Source of the DNA: Micromonospora orduensis
GTDB lineage: Bacteria; Actinomycetota; Actinomycetes; Mycobacteriales; Micromonosporaceae
Direction of reading: 5' to 3'
Assembly: GCF_006228125.1 (NCBI RefSeq)
Contig: NZ_VDFY01000143.1
Location: 1 to 61,070 of the forward strand
DNA length: 61,070 nucleotides
Positions 15,879-24,048 of the stretch are shown in pieces. Within the stretch, counting starts at the first letter, position 1. The number at the start of each line of letters is the position of its first letter. Position numbers and translations under genes: made by a program. The notes under the pieces were generated by a model. The model had not been told where the DNA came from, searched no databases, and saw nothing but the letters and a program-made list of their open reading frames with translations.

Positions 15879-17543
15879 GTGCCGCGCCCGTTCGTCGCCC
15901 GGATGGCCGGCGCCGCGCTGCGGCTGCCGGCGACCCGCACCGGGCCGGTACGGGTCACCCGCGACATCCCGGTACGCGCCCGTGACGGCGTGGTGCTGCG
16001 CACCGACCACTACGCCCCGACCGCCGTCGACGCGCCGACCGTGCTGATCCGCACCCCGTACGGGCGGGGCGGCCCGCTACGGCTGCTCGGGCGCGTGCTC
16101 GCCGCGCGCGGCAAGCACGCCGTCATCCAGTCCTGCCGGGGCACCGGCGGATCCGGCGGCACCTTCGCTCCGCTGGTGCACGAGCGCGACGACGGGTTGG
16201 ACACCCTCGACTGGCTGCGCCGCCAATCCTGGTGGGCAGGGGCTCTGGGCATGTTCGGGATCAGCTACCAGGGTTTCGCGCAGTGGGCGCTGGCCGCCGA
16301 CGCCGGCGACGACCTGCGCGCCATGGTCGCGGTGGTCACCGCCTCGGCCACCCGGGACTCGACGTACGCGGGGGAGTCCTTCGCCCTGGACACGGTGCTG
16401 ACCTGGGCGGAGCTGCTGCACGCGCAGACCGTGCCGTGGCTGGCCCGGCAGCGGGAGCTCAAGCGGGGGCAGCCCCGGCTGGCCGCCGCGTTGGAGCACC
16501 TGCCGCTGGCCGAGGCCGACCGGGTGGCCACCGGTGTGACCATCCCCTTCTTCCAGGAGTGGCTGCGCCACCACACCCCGGACGCCCCGTACTGGCGGAC
16601 GCGGATCTTCGCCGACCGGGTCGCCCGCGTACGGGCACCGGTGCTGATGGTCACCGGCTGGCATGACATCTTCCTGCCCGCCCAGCTCGACGACCATGCC
16701 ACGCTGCGCGCCGCCGGCGCCCGACCGCGCCTCGTGATCGGGCCCTGGACGCATGGCAGTCCCGGCCTGTTCGTCGCCGCCCTACGCGAGGGGCTGGCCT
16801 GGCTCGACACGCACCTGACCCCGGGTGATCGCCGTCCGGACGGGTCGACGGCGGCGGTCCGGCTGTACGTGGGGGGCCGCGGCGGCGGCTGGCGGGACCT
16901 GCCGGACTGGCCGCCACCCGCGACGGACACCGCGTGGCACCTGCATCCGGGCGGGGAGCTGGCGACACGTCCAGCGGTGCCGTCGACGCCGGACGAGTTC
17001 CGCTACGACCCGGCCGATCCCACCCCTTCCCTGGGTGGGCCGCTGCTCGTCGCGCAGCGCGCCGGCGCGGTGGACAACCGGCGCGTCGAGGCCCGCCCCG
17101 ACGTGCTCACGTACACAAGCGCCCCGCTGACCCGGCCGATGGAGGTCACCGGGCCGGTACGGGCCGACATCCACGTGCGCGGCGAGCTGCCGTACCTGGA
17201 TGTCTTCGTGCGACTGTGCGATGTGGACCGCCGGGGTCGGTCCTGGAACATCTGCGACGGGCTGGTCCGGGTCGCGCCCGACCGGTTTCCGGCCGACCCG
17301 TCCGGCGTGCTGCGGGTGCCGGTGCCGCTCTGGCCGACCGCGCACCGGTTCGCCGTCGGGCACCGGCTGCGGTTGCAGGTCACCGGAGGCGCCCACCCGC
17401 GCTGGGCGCGCAACCCGGGCAGCGGTGAATCCCTCGGTACGGCGGCTACGCTGCGTGCCGGATGGCAGCAGGTCTTTCATGACCCCGAACGTCCCTCCGC
17501 GCTGATACTTCCGGTCGTCCACTCTGGCTCCATGCGCTCTTAA
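15879..17543 (+). CDS. CocE/NonD-family hydrolase (X-Pro dipeptidyl-peptidase-like)
   Basis: A 554-residue alpha/beta hydrolase. Nucleophile Ser is in MFGISYQGFAQW, the acid is Asp in MVTGWHDIFLPAQ and the base is His in GPWTHGSPG. A C-terminal jelly-roll domain follows (PMEVTGPVRADIHVRGELPYLDVFVRLCDVD, PVPLWPTAHRFAVGHRLRLQVTGGAHPRWARNPG), as in cocaine esterase and X-Pro peptidases. I place the start at GTG 15879, two bases after marR; the frame is open for about 1 kb upstream but that part is antisense to the MMPL gene and frame-shifted over marR. Substrate unknown; ester or amide hydrolysis of a xenobiotic would fit the marR-MMPL setting. Confidence 0.9.
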   Translation: MPRPFVARMAGAALRLPATRTGPVRVTRDIPVRARDGVVLRTDHYAPTAVDAPTVLIRTPYGRGGPLRLLGRVLAARGKHAVIQSCRGTGGSGGTFAPLVHERDDGLDTLDWLRRQSWWAGALGMFGISYQGFAQWALAADAGDDLRAMVAVVTASATRDSTYAGESFALDTVLTWAELLHAQTVPWLARQRELKRGQPRLAAALEHLPLAEADRVATGVTIPFFQEWLRHHTPDAPYWRTRIFADRVARVRAPVLMVTGWHDIFLPAQLDDHATLRAAGARPRLVIGPWTHGSPGLFVAALREGLAWLDTHLTPGDRRPDGSTAAVRLYVGGRGGGWRDLPDWPPPATDTAWHLHPGGELATRPAVPSTPDEFRYDPADPTPSLGGPLLVAQRAGAVDNRRVEARPDVLTYTSAPLTRPMEVTGPVRADIHVRGELPYLDVFVRLCDVDRRGRSWNICDGLVRVAPDRFPADPSGVLRVPVPLWPTAHRFAVGHRLRLQVTGGAHPRWARNPGSGESLGTAATLRAGWQQVFHDPERPSALILPVVHSGSMRS

Positions 17544-17636
17544 GCTCCTGAGCTGGGCATTCATCCGAATAGCGGGCTATGGTTGGGTCAACGCCCGGCG
17601 CCGTGCACCAGTAGGCCGGGCTCGTCCGCAAGCCCG

Positions 17637-17652
17637 CACCGCGTACGCGGTG
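17637..17652. promoter_or_regulatory. 16-bp perfect palindrome upstream of endolysin-like gene
   Basis: CACCGCGTACGCGGTG reads identically on both strands. It is 43 bp before the ATG at 17696 and could be an operator or RNA hairpin in the leader. No matching regulator is adjacent. Confidence 0.4.
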
Positions 17653-17695
17653 TGACGCCGTGTCCGGCCCCCGTCCATTCGGAAAGGGGGACCCC

Positions 17696-18571
17696 ATGAC
17701 CCGGGCCCCGGCGAACCTGTTGGCCCTTCGAACCCTGCTGCTCGCCCACCTCGACAACGCCCCCGGACCGGACGATCTGGAGCCGGCGGAGGTCGGCATC
17801 GTCGGCGACCCGGCCCACCGGGGCGGGTACCACTGTGGATCCGACCGGGTGGTCACCAACGACTACTCGGTGGTGGAGTCACCCCGGGACCGGGCCGGCC
17901 TGACCCTCGACGCCGCGGCGCTGGATGTCGGCGGTTTCGAGGTCAGGTCCGCCGGCGGCACGCACACCCTGGCCAGCTTCTCGATCTGGTGTGTGGGGCA
18001 GTGCGCCGCGAACGCGGCGGACACCCGGGACATCCGCGAGATCATCTACAGCCCCGACGGTACGACCGTGAAGCGGTGGGACCGGCTCGGCAGGCGCACC
18101 AGTGGCGACAGCTCGCACCGCTGGCACACCCACTTCAGCTTCTTCCGTGACGCGATCAAGGCGGGCCGTGACCAGCGGCCGCTGTTCCGCCGTTACCTCA
18201 GCTCCATCGGCCTCCTGGAGGAGAACGACATGACCCCCGAAGAGCACAACTGGCTTGCCACCGTCCACCGGAACCTGACCGTGCTGGACGGCCGCAACCC
18301 GATCGGCCAGATCTACACCCGGATGGCGCTGGGCGAGGACGCCACCGCCACCAACTACGTTCCGGCGCACCCGACGCTCAAGACGCTCGGCGCGCAGTTG
18401 ACCGCCCTGCAGTCCGCGCTGGCCGCGGTGGCGGGCCGGGACTTCACCGACGAGCCCGCCATCATCCAGGGTGTGCTGGCCGGGCTGACCCCGGAGCGGA
18501 TCGCCGCGGCCATCCCGCCCACGATGGCCAAGCAGGTGGCCGACGAGTTGGCGCGCCGCCTGGTGGCCTGA
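17696..18571 (+). CDS. Uncharacterised protein with phage-endolysin-like features
   Basis: A 291-residue protein I do not recognise with certainty. The N-terminal half (residues about 20-170) carries GDPAHRGGYHCGSDR, ALDVGGF and SSHRWHTHFSFFRDA, a His/Asp arrangement reminiscent of zinc DD-peptidases or endolysins. The second part begins at an internal ENDMTPEEHNWL and ends with IAAAIPPTMAKQVADELARRLVA, a tail style I associate with actinophage lysins. No signal peptide or holin gene is seen. ATG start is supported by AAGGGGG 8 nt upstream; a GTG at 17660 is in frame. Single orphan gene between the CocE hydrolase and arsR, possibly a domesticated phage gene (inference). Confidence 0.6.
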   Translation: MTRAPANLLALRTLLLAHLDNAPGPDDLEPAEVGIVGDPAHRGGYHCGSDRVVTNDYSVVESPRDRAGLTLDAAALDVGGFEVRSAGGTHTLASFSIWCVGQCAANAADTRDIREIIYSPDGTTVKRWDRLGRRTSGDSSHRWHTHFSFFRDAIKAGRDQRPLFRRYLSSIGLLEENDMTPEEHNWLATVHRNLTVLDGRNPIGQIYTRMALGEDATATNYVPAHPTLKTLGAQLTALQSALAAVAGRDFTDEPAIIQGVLAGLTPERIAAAIPPTMAKQVADELARRLVA

Positions 18572-18580
18572 TTCACTCAT

Positions 18581-18626
18581 CCGCAACAGCTCTTGGGCAA
18601 GGACTATTGCGCAAGAGTTGTTGCGG
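18581..18626. promoter_or_regulatory. Paired operator / long inverted repeat upstream of arsR
   Basis: 15-bp arms (18581-18595 and 18612-18626) match at 14 of 15 positions. Each arm contains its own GCAA-N6-TTG(C/G) dyad: 18583-18596 and 18611-18624. A TTGCGCAA palindrome (18607-18614) sits between. The layout suggests two dimer sites 28 bp apart, immediately before arsR. A hairpin role after the preceding gene is an alternative. Confidence 0.6.
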
Positions 18627-18643
18627 GTGTCAGGCTGGGTCGC

Positions 18644-19219
18644 ATGGAGATCCCAGACGTACGCCAGGTCACCGACTCGCGGGTCCTCGCGGCCATGGCC
18701 CATCCGCTGCGCCGCCGGCTGATGGACGTTCTCAAGGTCCACGGGCCGTCCACTGTCGGCATGCTCGCCGAACGCACCGACCAGGCACCCGCCAACGTCA
18801 GCCACCACCTCAAGGTCCTCGCCGCCGGTGAACTGGTCACCGAGGCTCCCGAGCTGGCCCGCGACCGACGCGAGCGGTGGTGGCGGCTGGTCACCCGGGG
18901 AGTGCGCTGGTCCAGCAGCGACTTCGACGCCGACCCGGGCGCCCGGGCCGTCGCCGACGCGGCCGTCTCACTCAACCTCGACCGGCACGTCGCCCTGGCC
19001 CGGGCCTGGCACGCCGCCGACGAGTCGACTCAGGCCCTCTGGCACGACGGCCCGTTCTCCGCCGACAAGTGGCTGCACCTCACCCCCGACGAACTGGCCG
19101 AGCTGAGCCGCGAAGTGATCGACCTGCTGGCCCGCTGGGCCGACCGGCCGCTGCTCGACGACGGTCGCGACCGGCAGCCCGTGTTCGTGTTCGCCCACGG
19201 CATTCCGGCCCGGCCGTGA
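18644..19219 (+). CDS. ArsR/SmtB-family winged-helix regulator
   Basis: A 191-residue repressor-type protein. VTDSRVLAAMAHPLRRRLMDVLKVHGPSTVGMLAERTDQAPANVSHHLKVLAAGELVTEAPELARDRRERWWRL is a full ArsR helix-turn-helix and wing. No metal-binding Cys cluster is visible, and the longer C-terminal half (WHAADESTQALWHDGPF) resembles the drug-type ArsR proteins paired with MFS pumps. ATG at 18644; the paired dyads just upstream are its likely operator. The MFS gene overlaps its stop by 4 bp (GTGA), so the two are one transcription unit. Confidence 0.92.
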   Translation: MEIPDVRQVTDSRVLAAMAHPLRRRLMDVLKVHGPSTVGMLAERTDQAPANVSHHLKVLAAGELVTEAPELARDRRERWWRLVTRGVRWSSSDFDADPGARAVADAAVSLNLDRHVALARAWHAADESTQALWHDGPFSADKWLHLTPDELAELSREVIDLLARWADRPLLDDGRDRQPVFVFAHGIPARP

Positions 19220-20496
19220 CCGCGACCACCCACTCCGGCCCCAGCCGCGCCCGAGCACGCGGCGGGCTGCTGCGGCACCGGGACTTCCGGCTGCTCTGGG
19301 CCGGCCAGACCGTCAGCAGCATCGGCAGCAACGTCACCACGGTGGCACTGCCGCTGGTCGCCGTGGCCGTCCTCGACGCCGGCACGTTCCAGGTGGCGGT
19401 GCTCACCGCCGCGGCCTGGCTACCGTGGCTGCTGATCGGCCTCCCGGCCGGCGCGTGGGTGGACCGACTGCCACGCCGGCCGGTGATGGTGATCTGCGAC
19501 CTGCTCTGCGCGCTGGCCTTCCTCAGCGTGCCCCTCGCCGCCGCGCTCGACCGGCTCACCGTCGGGCACCTGCTGCTCGTCGCACTCGGCGCCGGCGCCG
19601 CGCGGGTCTTCTTCGAAACCGCCGACCAGGTCTACCTGCCCGTCGTGCTGCGGCCCGAGCAACTGCCCGAGGGCAACGCGAAGCTCCAGGCCACCCAGAC
19701 CGTCAGCTACGTCGTCGGGCCGGGTCTCGCCGGCCTGATCGCCCAGCTCACCGGGGCCGTCGCCGCACTGCTGCTGGACGCCGTCACATTCCTGCTCTCC
19801 GCGGCCTTCCTGCTGCGCATCCGCACCGTCGAGCCACGCGCCGGCCGTACCGACCGCTCCCGGTCGCTGCGCCGCGACATCGCCGAGGGGCTGCGCTTCG
19901 TCATCCGCGACCCGTACCTGCGGGTGCTCACGGTCTTCGGCGCGGCCAGCAACATCGGACTCACCGGCTACCAGGCCGTCCTGGTGGTCTTCCTGGTCCG
20001 CGAGTTGCGACTCGCGCCCGGCATGGTGGGCGCCCTGGTCGCGGTCATGAGCGTCGGAGGGATCGTCGGCGCGCTGCTGGCCACCACACTGGCACGGCGC
20101 TGCGGCACCGCACGGGCCATGCTGATCGGGGCGGCCCTGACCGGCCCGCCCGCGCTGCTCATCCCACTGGCCGCACCCGGCGTGGGCCTGATCTGGCCCG
20201 CGCTCGGCGGAGTGCTGATCGGTCTCGGAGTGGCCGTCGGCAACGTGGTCAAGGGCGCCTTCCGACAGACGTACACCCCGCACCACCTGCTCGGCCGCGT
20301 GACCGTGAGCATGCATCTGCTCAACTTCGGCGCCATCCCGCTGGCGGCCCTGCTGGCCGGTGCGGTCGGCGCGCGCTACGGCGTCGGGACAGCGATCACG
20401 GCGATGACCGCCTGGCTGGCCCTCACGCCGACGATTCTGTTGATTGGACCGCTCCGGCGGCGGCGGGACCTGCCCGCCGCCCCGGCGGCGTCTTGA
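19216..20496 (+). CDS. MFS transporter (enterobactin-exporter-like/MFS_3)
   Basis: A 426-residue major-facilitator protein with 12 predicted membrane segments, of the MFS_3 type: LLRHRDFRLLWAGQTVSSIGSNVTTVALPLVAV, LPAGAWVDRLPRRPVMVICDL, NAKLQATQTVSYVVGPGLAGLI and RQTYTPHHLLGRVTVSMHLLNFGAIPLAALLAG. Such transporters export drugs or siderophores; substrate not predictable. GTG start overlaps arsR by 4 bp, so it is translationally coupled to its presumed regulator. Confidence 0.92.
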   Translation: MTATTHSGPSRARARGGLLRHRDFRLLWAGQTVSSIGSNVTTVALPLVAVAVLDAGTFQVAVLTAAAWLPWLLIGLPAGAWVDRLPRRPVMVICDLLCALAFLSVPLAAALDRLTVGHLLLVALGAGAARVFFETADQVYLPVVLRPEQLPEGNAKLQATQTVSYVVGPGLAGLIAQLTGAVAALLLDAVTFLLSAAFLLRIRTVEPRAGRTDRSRSLRRDIAEGLRFVIRDPYLRVLTVFGAASNIGLTGYQAVLVVFLVRELRLAPGMVGALVAVMSVGGIVGALLATTLARRCGTARAMLIGAALTGPPALLIPLAAPGVGLIWPALGGVLIGLGVAVGNVVKGAFRQTYTPHHLLGRVTVSMHLLNFGAIPLAALLAGAVGARYGVGTAITAMTAWLALTPTILLIGPLRRRRDLPAAPAAS

Positions 20497-20505
20497 GTGC
20501 GCTGC

Positions 20506-20533
20506 GACGGCGGCCGGAGACCCGACCGCCGTC
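20506..20533. terminator. Small stem-loop between MFS and cold-shock genes
   Basis: Perfect 8-bp arms (20506-20513 and 20526-20533) in the 49-bp gap between convergent genes; weak but suitably placed. Confidence 0.4.
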
Positions 20534-20545
20534 ACCGGCACGGAG

Positions 20546-20749
20546 CTACATCGGGCGGACGTTGTCCGCCTGCGGACCCTTCTGCCCCTGGGTCACCTCG
20601 AACTCGACCTTCTGGCCCTCGTTGAGCTCCCGGTAGCCGCTCGTCGCGATGGCGGAGTAGTGGACGAACACGTCCGGCCCTCCACCGTCCTGCTCGATGA
20701 AGCCGAAGCCCTTTTCCGAGTTGAACCACTTAACCGTGCCGGTTGCCAT
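20546..20749 (-). CDS. Cold-shock domain protein (CspA family)
   Basis: A 67-residue OB-fold RNA chaperone. [23 protein letters not shown] carries RNP1 (KGFGFI), and DVFVHYSAI is RNP2; the end [13 protein letters not shown] is typical of actinobacterial CspA proteins. Binds single-stranded RNA/DNA and melts secondary structure. ATG with an AGGGAGAG ribosome-binding site. It is transcribed alone, divergent from the methyltransferase gene, with about 190 bp upstream that can hold a structured leader. Confidence 0.97.
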   Translation of the reverse strand: MATGTVKWFNSEKGFGFIEQDGGGPDVFVHYSAIATSGYRELNEGQKVEFEVTQGQKGPQADNVRPM

Positions 20750-20942
20750 GCATCTCTCCCTGTTCAAAGCGGCTGACCCTCGGCCGTTGGCCGGTGATCG
20801 CCCGTACCTGTCCGACAGTAACGGGCAAACCCCCGATCCGCCGGCCGAAGTGCCGTAGGTCTTTGCGCGAAGTCGGGTGAACTCTGCGCGGCGGCACGTG
20901 AAACACGCCCCGCCGACCCTCCGCTGGGGCATGCTTGCGCCG

Positions 20943-21626
20943 ATGAAGGGTGCCACAGCCGCCGCGCTGTCCGTGCTGGAGCGCGAGATCGACGCTCCCG
21001 GCACCGGCCTGGACCGGCTCCGGCTCGTGCCCACCCCCTTCGTCCCGGAGGTACGACTGCACCTCGCCGAGGACGCGATCGTCTGGTGGGCCCGGATGGA
21101 GGCGGCTGCCGGGCACGCCCTCCCGCCGCCCTACTGGGCCTCCGTCTGGGCCGGTGGTCAGGCCCTGGCCCGCCACCTGCTGGACCACCCCGAACTCGTC
21201 GCCGGCCGGCGGGTGCTCGACCTCGCCGCCGGATCGGGCCTGGTGGCCATCGCCGCCGCGGTGTCCGGCGCCGCGCGGGTGGTCGCCAACGACATCGACC
21301 CGTACGCCGTGGCCGCCGTCACCATCAACGCGCGGGTCAACCAGGTCGACGTCGACACCACAGGGGACGACCTGCTCGACCAGGCCGGCGCGGAGGCGGA
21401 CCTGGTGGTCGCCGGAGACGTCTTCTACAGCCGCGCCCTGGCCGAGCGGGTGCTGCCGTTCCTGCAACGGGCCGCCGCCGGCGGTGCCGAGGTCCTGGTC
21501 GGCGACCCCGACCGGGGGCACCTGCCCGAGGACCGCTTGACGGTGCTGGCCGACTACCCGGTGCCCACCACCGAACCGTCGGTCGACTCGTCACTACGCC
21601 AGGTGCTGGTGCTGCGACCGGTCTGA
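20943..21626 (+). CDS. Class I SAM-dependent methyltransferase (PrmA/ETFB-lysine methyltransferase-like)
   Basis: About 227 residues. [70 protein letters not shown] includes motif I (DLAAGSG) and the post-I acid (NDID); [12 protein letters not shown] corresponds to motif IV. The W-ASVW-GG-ALARHLL opening is shared by ETFB lysine methyltransferase and nicotinamide N-methyltransferase-like proteins, which suggests a protein lysine or small-amine substrate (inference). ATG 20943 used; an in-frame ATG at 20931 is also possible and neither has an ideal ribosome-binding site. Confidence 0.85.
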   Translation: MKGATAAALSVLEREIDAPGTGLDRLRLVPTPFVPEVRLHLAEDAIVWWARMEAAAGHALPPPYWASVWAGGQALARHLLDHPELVAGRRVLDLAAGSGLVAIAAAVSGAARVVANDIDPYAVAAVTINARVNQVDVDTTGDDLLDQAGAEADLVVAGDVFYSRALAERVLPFLQRAAAGGAEVLVGDPDRGHLPEDRLTVLADYPVPTTEPSVDSSLRQVLVLRPV

Positions 21627-21727
21627 CGCCGAGGCCGCCTCAGGGGCGACCCCGAGGCCGATACCAGGGGACGCTGGGGGACGCGACCGGATGTCAACGG
21701 TGGCGGGTCGGCCATAGCGTACGGGAC

Positions 21728-22393
21728 ATGACGCAATGGCTTGCCCAGGTCGGAGAGCTGCCCATCCTGCTGCTGATGGGGGCGCTCGGGGTCGTCATGC
21801 TCTTCGACGCCGTACCTCTGCTCGGCGTCCTCATCCCCGGCGACGTGGCGATCCTCGCCGCGGTCGGGGTGGGCCGCCCCACCACCGGGCTCGCCACCTT
21901 CGCCGCGGTGCTCGCCGGGTGTCTCGCCGGCTGGTCGTTGAGTTTCCTCGTCGGCCGCCGGTACGCCGAACGGCTGCGTCACAGCCGGGTCGGCGACTGG
22001 ATCGGCGAGGCCCGCTGGAGCGCGGCGGAGGGGATCCTGCGTCGCGGCGGTGGCCGGATGATTGTCGTCGCGCCGTTCCTGCCGGTGTTCAACGCGCTGC
22101 TGCCGCTGGCCGCCGGTGGACTGCGCATGTCGTACCGCAGGTTCCTCGGCTGCGCGACCGTCGGCGCTGCCGCCTGGGCCGGTCTCTACCTCGCGCTGGG
22201 CACCGCGTCGCGGTCCCTGGCCGGCCTGCTCCCCGGCGAGCCGAGCCCCCTGCTGGTCACGATGGGGGTGGGTCTGGTGCTGGCCTCGGTCGTGCTGCTG
22301 GGTGCGCGGCGTCGGTTGTTCGCTGTCGCTGAGCCGTCGGTTGCGGTGGGGGGCGGGGGCCTGCCGTGCGCGGCTCCAGGCGGTCAGGCTTGA
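21728..22393 (+). CDS. DedA-family membrane protein, divergent
   Basis: A 221-residue membrane protein. AVPLLGVLIPGDVAILAAVGVGRP, GCLAGWSLSFLVGRRYAERLRHSRVGDWI and GGLRMSYRRFLGCATVGAAAWAGLYLALG match the DedA family. The usual GRF-x-P-x-x-R motif reads APFLPVFNALLPLAAG, so the conserved arginines are missing. The last residues (VAVGGGGLPCAAPGGQA) are encoded by one arm of a large palindrome and may not be conserved. ATG start without a clear Shine-Dalgarno. Lies 101 bp after the methyltransferase gene. Confidence 0.85.
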   Translation: MTQWLAQVGELPILLLMGALGVVMLFDAVPLLGVLIPGDVAILAAVGVGRPTTGLATFAAVLAGCLAGWSLSFLVGRRYAERLRHSRVGDWIGEARWSAAEGILRRGGGRMIVVAPFLPVFNALLPLAAGGLRMSYRRFLGCATVGAAAWAGLYLALGTASRSLAGLLPGEPSPLLVTMGVGLVLASVVLLGARRRLFAVAEPSVAVGGGGLPCAAPGGQA

Positions 22394-22425
22394 TCCCTGC
22401 GCCAGGCACGGCAGGCCCCCGCCCC
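22350..22425. repeat. 20-bp perfect inverted repeat spanning the end of the DedA gene
   Basis: Arms 22350-22369 and 22406-22425 are perfect 20-bp complements with a 36-nt loop. The left arm encodes the GGGGGLPCA-like end of the DedA protein and the right arm lies 12 bp after its stop. It may serve as a terminator for the DedA gene and the convergent MBL gene, or be an inserted palindrome. Confidence 0.75.
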
Positions 22426-22491
22426 GTCGTGGTGGCGGCTCGTCCGGTGGTTCCGCGCCCTACCGACCGGGTTGTCGACCTTGTAAAGCCG

Positions 22492-23145
22492 TTACCAGCC
22501 TCGGGCTCGCCACTGGGGGAGGGCCGGGCGTTCGGCTCCCAGGGTGCTGTCCTTGCCGTGGCCGGGGTAGAACCAGGTGTCGTCCGGAAGCTTGTCGAAC
22601 ACCTTGTGCTCGACGTCGTCGATCAGGGCGGCGAAGCGCTCCGGGTCCTTGTCGGTGTTGCCGACACCACCGGGAAAGAGGCTGTCACCGGTGAAGAGGT
22701 GCGGGGTGCCGGTCGGATCGCGGTAGAGCAGCGCGATCGAGCCCGGGGTGTGCCCCTTGATGTGGATGACCTCCAACGCGCAGTCGCCGACCGGCACGGT
22801 GTCGCCGTCGGCGAGCCGCTCCGCCTCGATCGGCAGCCCCGCCGCGTCGTCGGCGTGCACCAGCGCCCGCGCGCCGGTCTTCGCCACCACCTCCTCCAGC
22901 GCCACCCAGTGGTCCATGTGCTGGTGGGTGGTCACCACGGCGGTCAGCCCACCGTCACCGATCAGCTCCAGCAGCCGGGGTGCCTCGTTGGCGGCGTCGA
23001 TCAGCACCTGGTCGCCGGTGCCCGTGCAGCGCAGCAGGTAGGCGTTGTTGTCCATCGGACCCACCGACAGCTTGCTGATGGTGAGCCCGTCCAGCTCTCG
23101 TACCGCCGGTGCGCCACCCTGGGTGACATCTCCGCTGTAGGTCAT
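22492..23145 (-). CDS. MBL-fold metallo-hydrolase (glyoxalase II-like)
   Basis: A 217-residue metallo-beta-lactamase-fold enzyme. Metal-binding motifs are TTHQHMDHW (HxHxDH form), HIKGHTPGSIALL, FTGDSLFPGG and FYPGHG. This subgroup includes hydroxyacylglutathione hydrolases; in mycothiol-using actinobacteria a mycothiol-conjugate hydrolase role is plausible (inference). The MDMPI-type gene lies 7 bp upstream on the same strand, supporting a mycothiol connection and co-transcription. Confidence 0.9.
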   Translation of the reverse strand: MTYSGDVTQGGAPAVRELDGLTISKLSVGPMDNNAYLLRCTGTGDQVLIDAANEAPRLLELIGDGGLTAVVTTHQHMDHWVALEEVVAKTGARALVHADDAAGLPIEAERLADGDTVPVGDCALEVIHIKGHTPGSIALLYRDPTGTPHLFTGDSLFPGGVGNTDKDPERFAALIDDVEHKVFDKLPDDTWFYPGHGKDSTLGAERPALPQWRARGW

Positions 23146-23152
23146 GAGGTTT

Positions 23153-23869
23153 CTATATCCATTCCGGTGGAGTAGGCAGGGGACCGTCGGGGGTGACGGA
23201 GAGCGTGTCGCCGCCGCCGCGGCCGATCAACCAGGCGGCGAGGTCGGGGGCGGGACCGGAGACGACCGGGGCGTCGGCCCGGTCGCCCATGACCACCTCG
23301 TGCCGGCTCCCGTCGACGCGGAGCACCAGCGACTGCGGTGTCGCCCCCGTCGCGTGATGGCTGGCAGCCTCCCGCAGCAGTCGGTGGGTGAACGTCTCCG
23401 ACCAGTCGGCGGGGCCGTAACCGGCGGCCAGATCGAGATGGTGCACCTCGATCTCCCGCAGACGGCCCCAGACGAGCAGCGCGGCCGGCCACGGGCCCCG
23501 TCGCGCCTGCACCGTCGCCGCCCACGCCTCGACCGGCATCGCCGCGACCGACTCGGCGAACAGGTCCGCGGTCCGCCGGAGGTCGTCCAGGTGCTCGGCG
23601 GGTGGCCGGCCCGAGCCGGTCTCGATATCCGTCGTACGGGCCGCCAGGGAGGCGTACATCGGCACCGACTCGCCGGTGCGGGCCGAGGTGAGCAGGTTGA
23701 CGAAGCCGTCGGCGTTGCGCGCCAGGTGGGCCAGCACGTGCCCGCGCGTCCAGCCCGGCAGCAGCGAGGCGCCCGCCAGGTCGGCGGCGTCGAAGGAGGC
23801 CGCGGTGCGCAGCAACCGATCGGTGGCGGCGTCCACCTCACCCATCAGCAGCAGCGGATCCGTGGTCAC
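23153..23869 (-). CDS. Mycothiol-dependent maleylpyruvate isomerase family protein (MDMPI N-domain)
   Basis: A 238-residue DinB/MDMPI-type protein. LLPGWTRGHVLAHLARNADGFVNLL is the hallmark helix with metal-binding His; EVHHLDLAAGY supplies the further His residues, and the C-terminal part (SLVLRVDGSRHEVVMGDRADAPVVSGPAPDLAAWLIGR) is the SCP2-like MDMPI C-terminal domain. Family members use or detoxify with mycothiol; the true substrate here is unknown. Immediately upstream of the MBL hydrolase gene, likely one operon. Confidence 0.88.
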   Translation of the reverse strand: MTTDPLLLMGEVDAATDRLLRTAASFDAADLAGASLLPGWTRGHVLAHLARNADGFVNLLTSARTGESVPMYASLAARTTDIETGSGRPPAEHLDDLRRTADLFAESVAAMPVEAWAATVQARRGPWPAALLVWGRLREIEVHHLDLAAGYGPADWSETFTHRLLREAASHHATGATPQSLVLRVDGSRHEVVMGDRADAPVVSGPAPDLAAWLIGRGGGDTLSVTPDGPLPTPPEWI

Positions 23870-23990
23870 CCGTAGACCCTAACGGTGAACCGGTCACACC
23901 GTCGTCGGGGAAATCGCTTTCGGCGCGTCGGCGCGCGACCTACCGTCAGCGGCAGATGCGGCACCGGGACGTCGGACGGAGGTGGTGATC

Positions 23991-24041
23991 ATGCCGGACG
24001 TGGCACGCGTGTACCGCCATCACCAGCTTCGACACCGATGA
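23991..24041 (+). CDS. Short upstream ORF (16 codons), possible leader peptide of rsgA
   Basis: ATG at 23991 follows an excellent ribosome-binding site, GGAGGTGGTGATC, and encodes MPDVARVYRHHQLRHR before TGA. The stop overlaps the GAGGAT ribosome-binding site of rsgA, whose ATG is 8 nt further on in another frame. The peptide is unusually rich in Arg and His. The sequence shows the frame and signals; translation and a regulatory role are inference. Confidence 0.5.
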   Translation: MPDVARVYRHHQLRHR

Positions 24042-24048
24042 GGATGCC

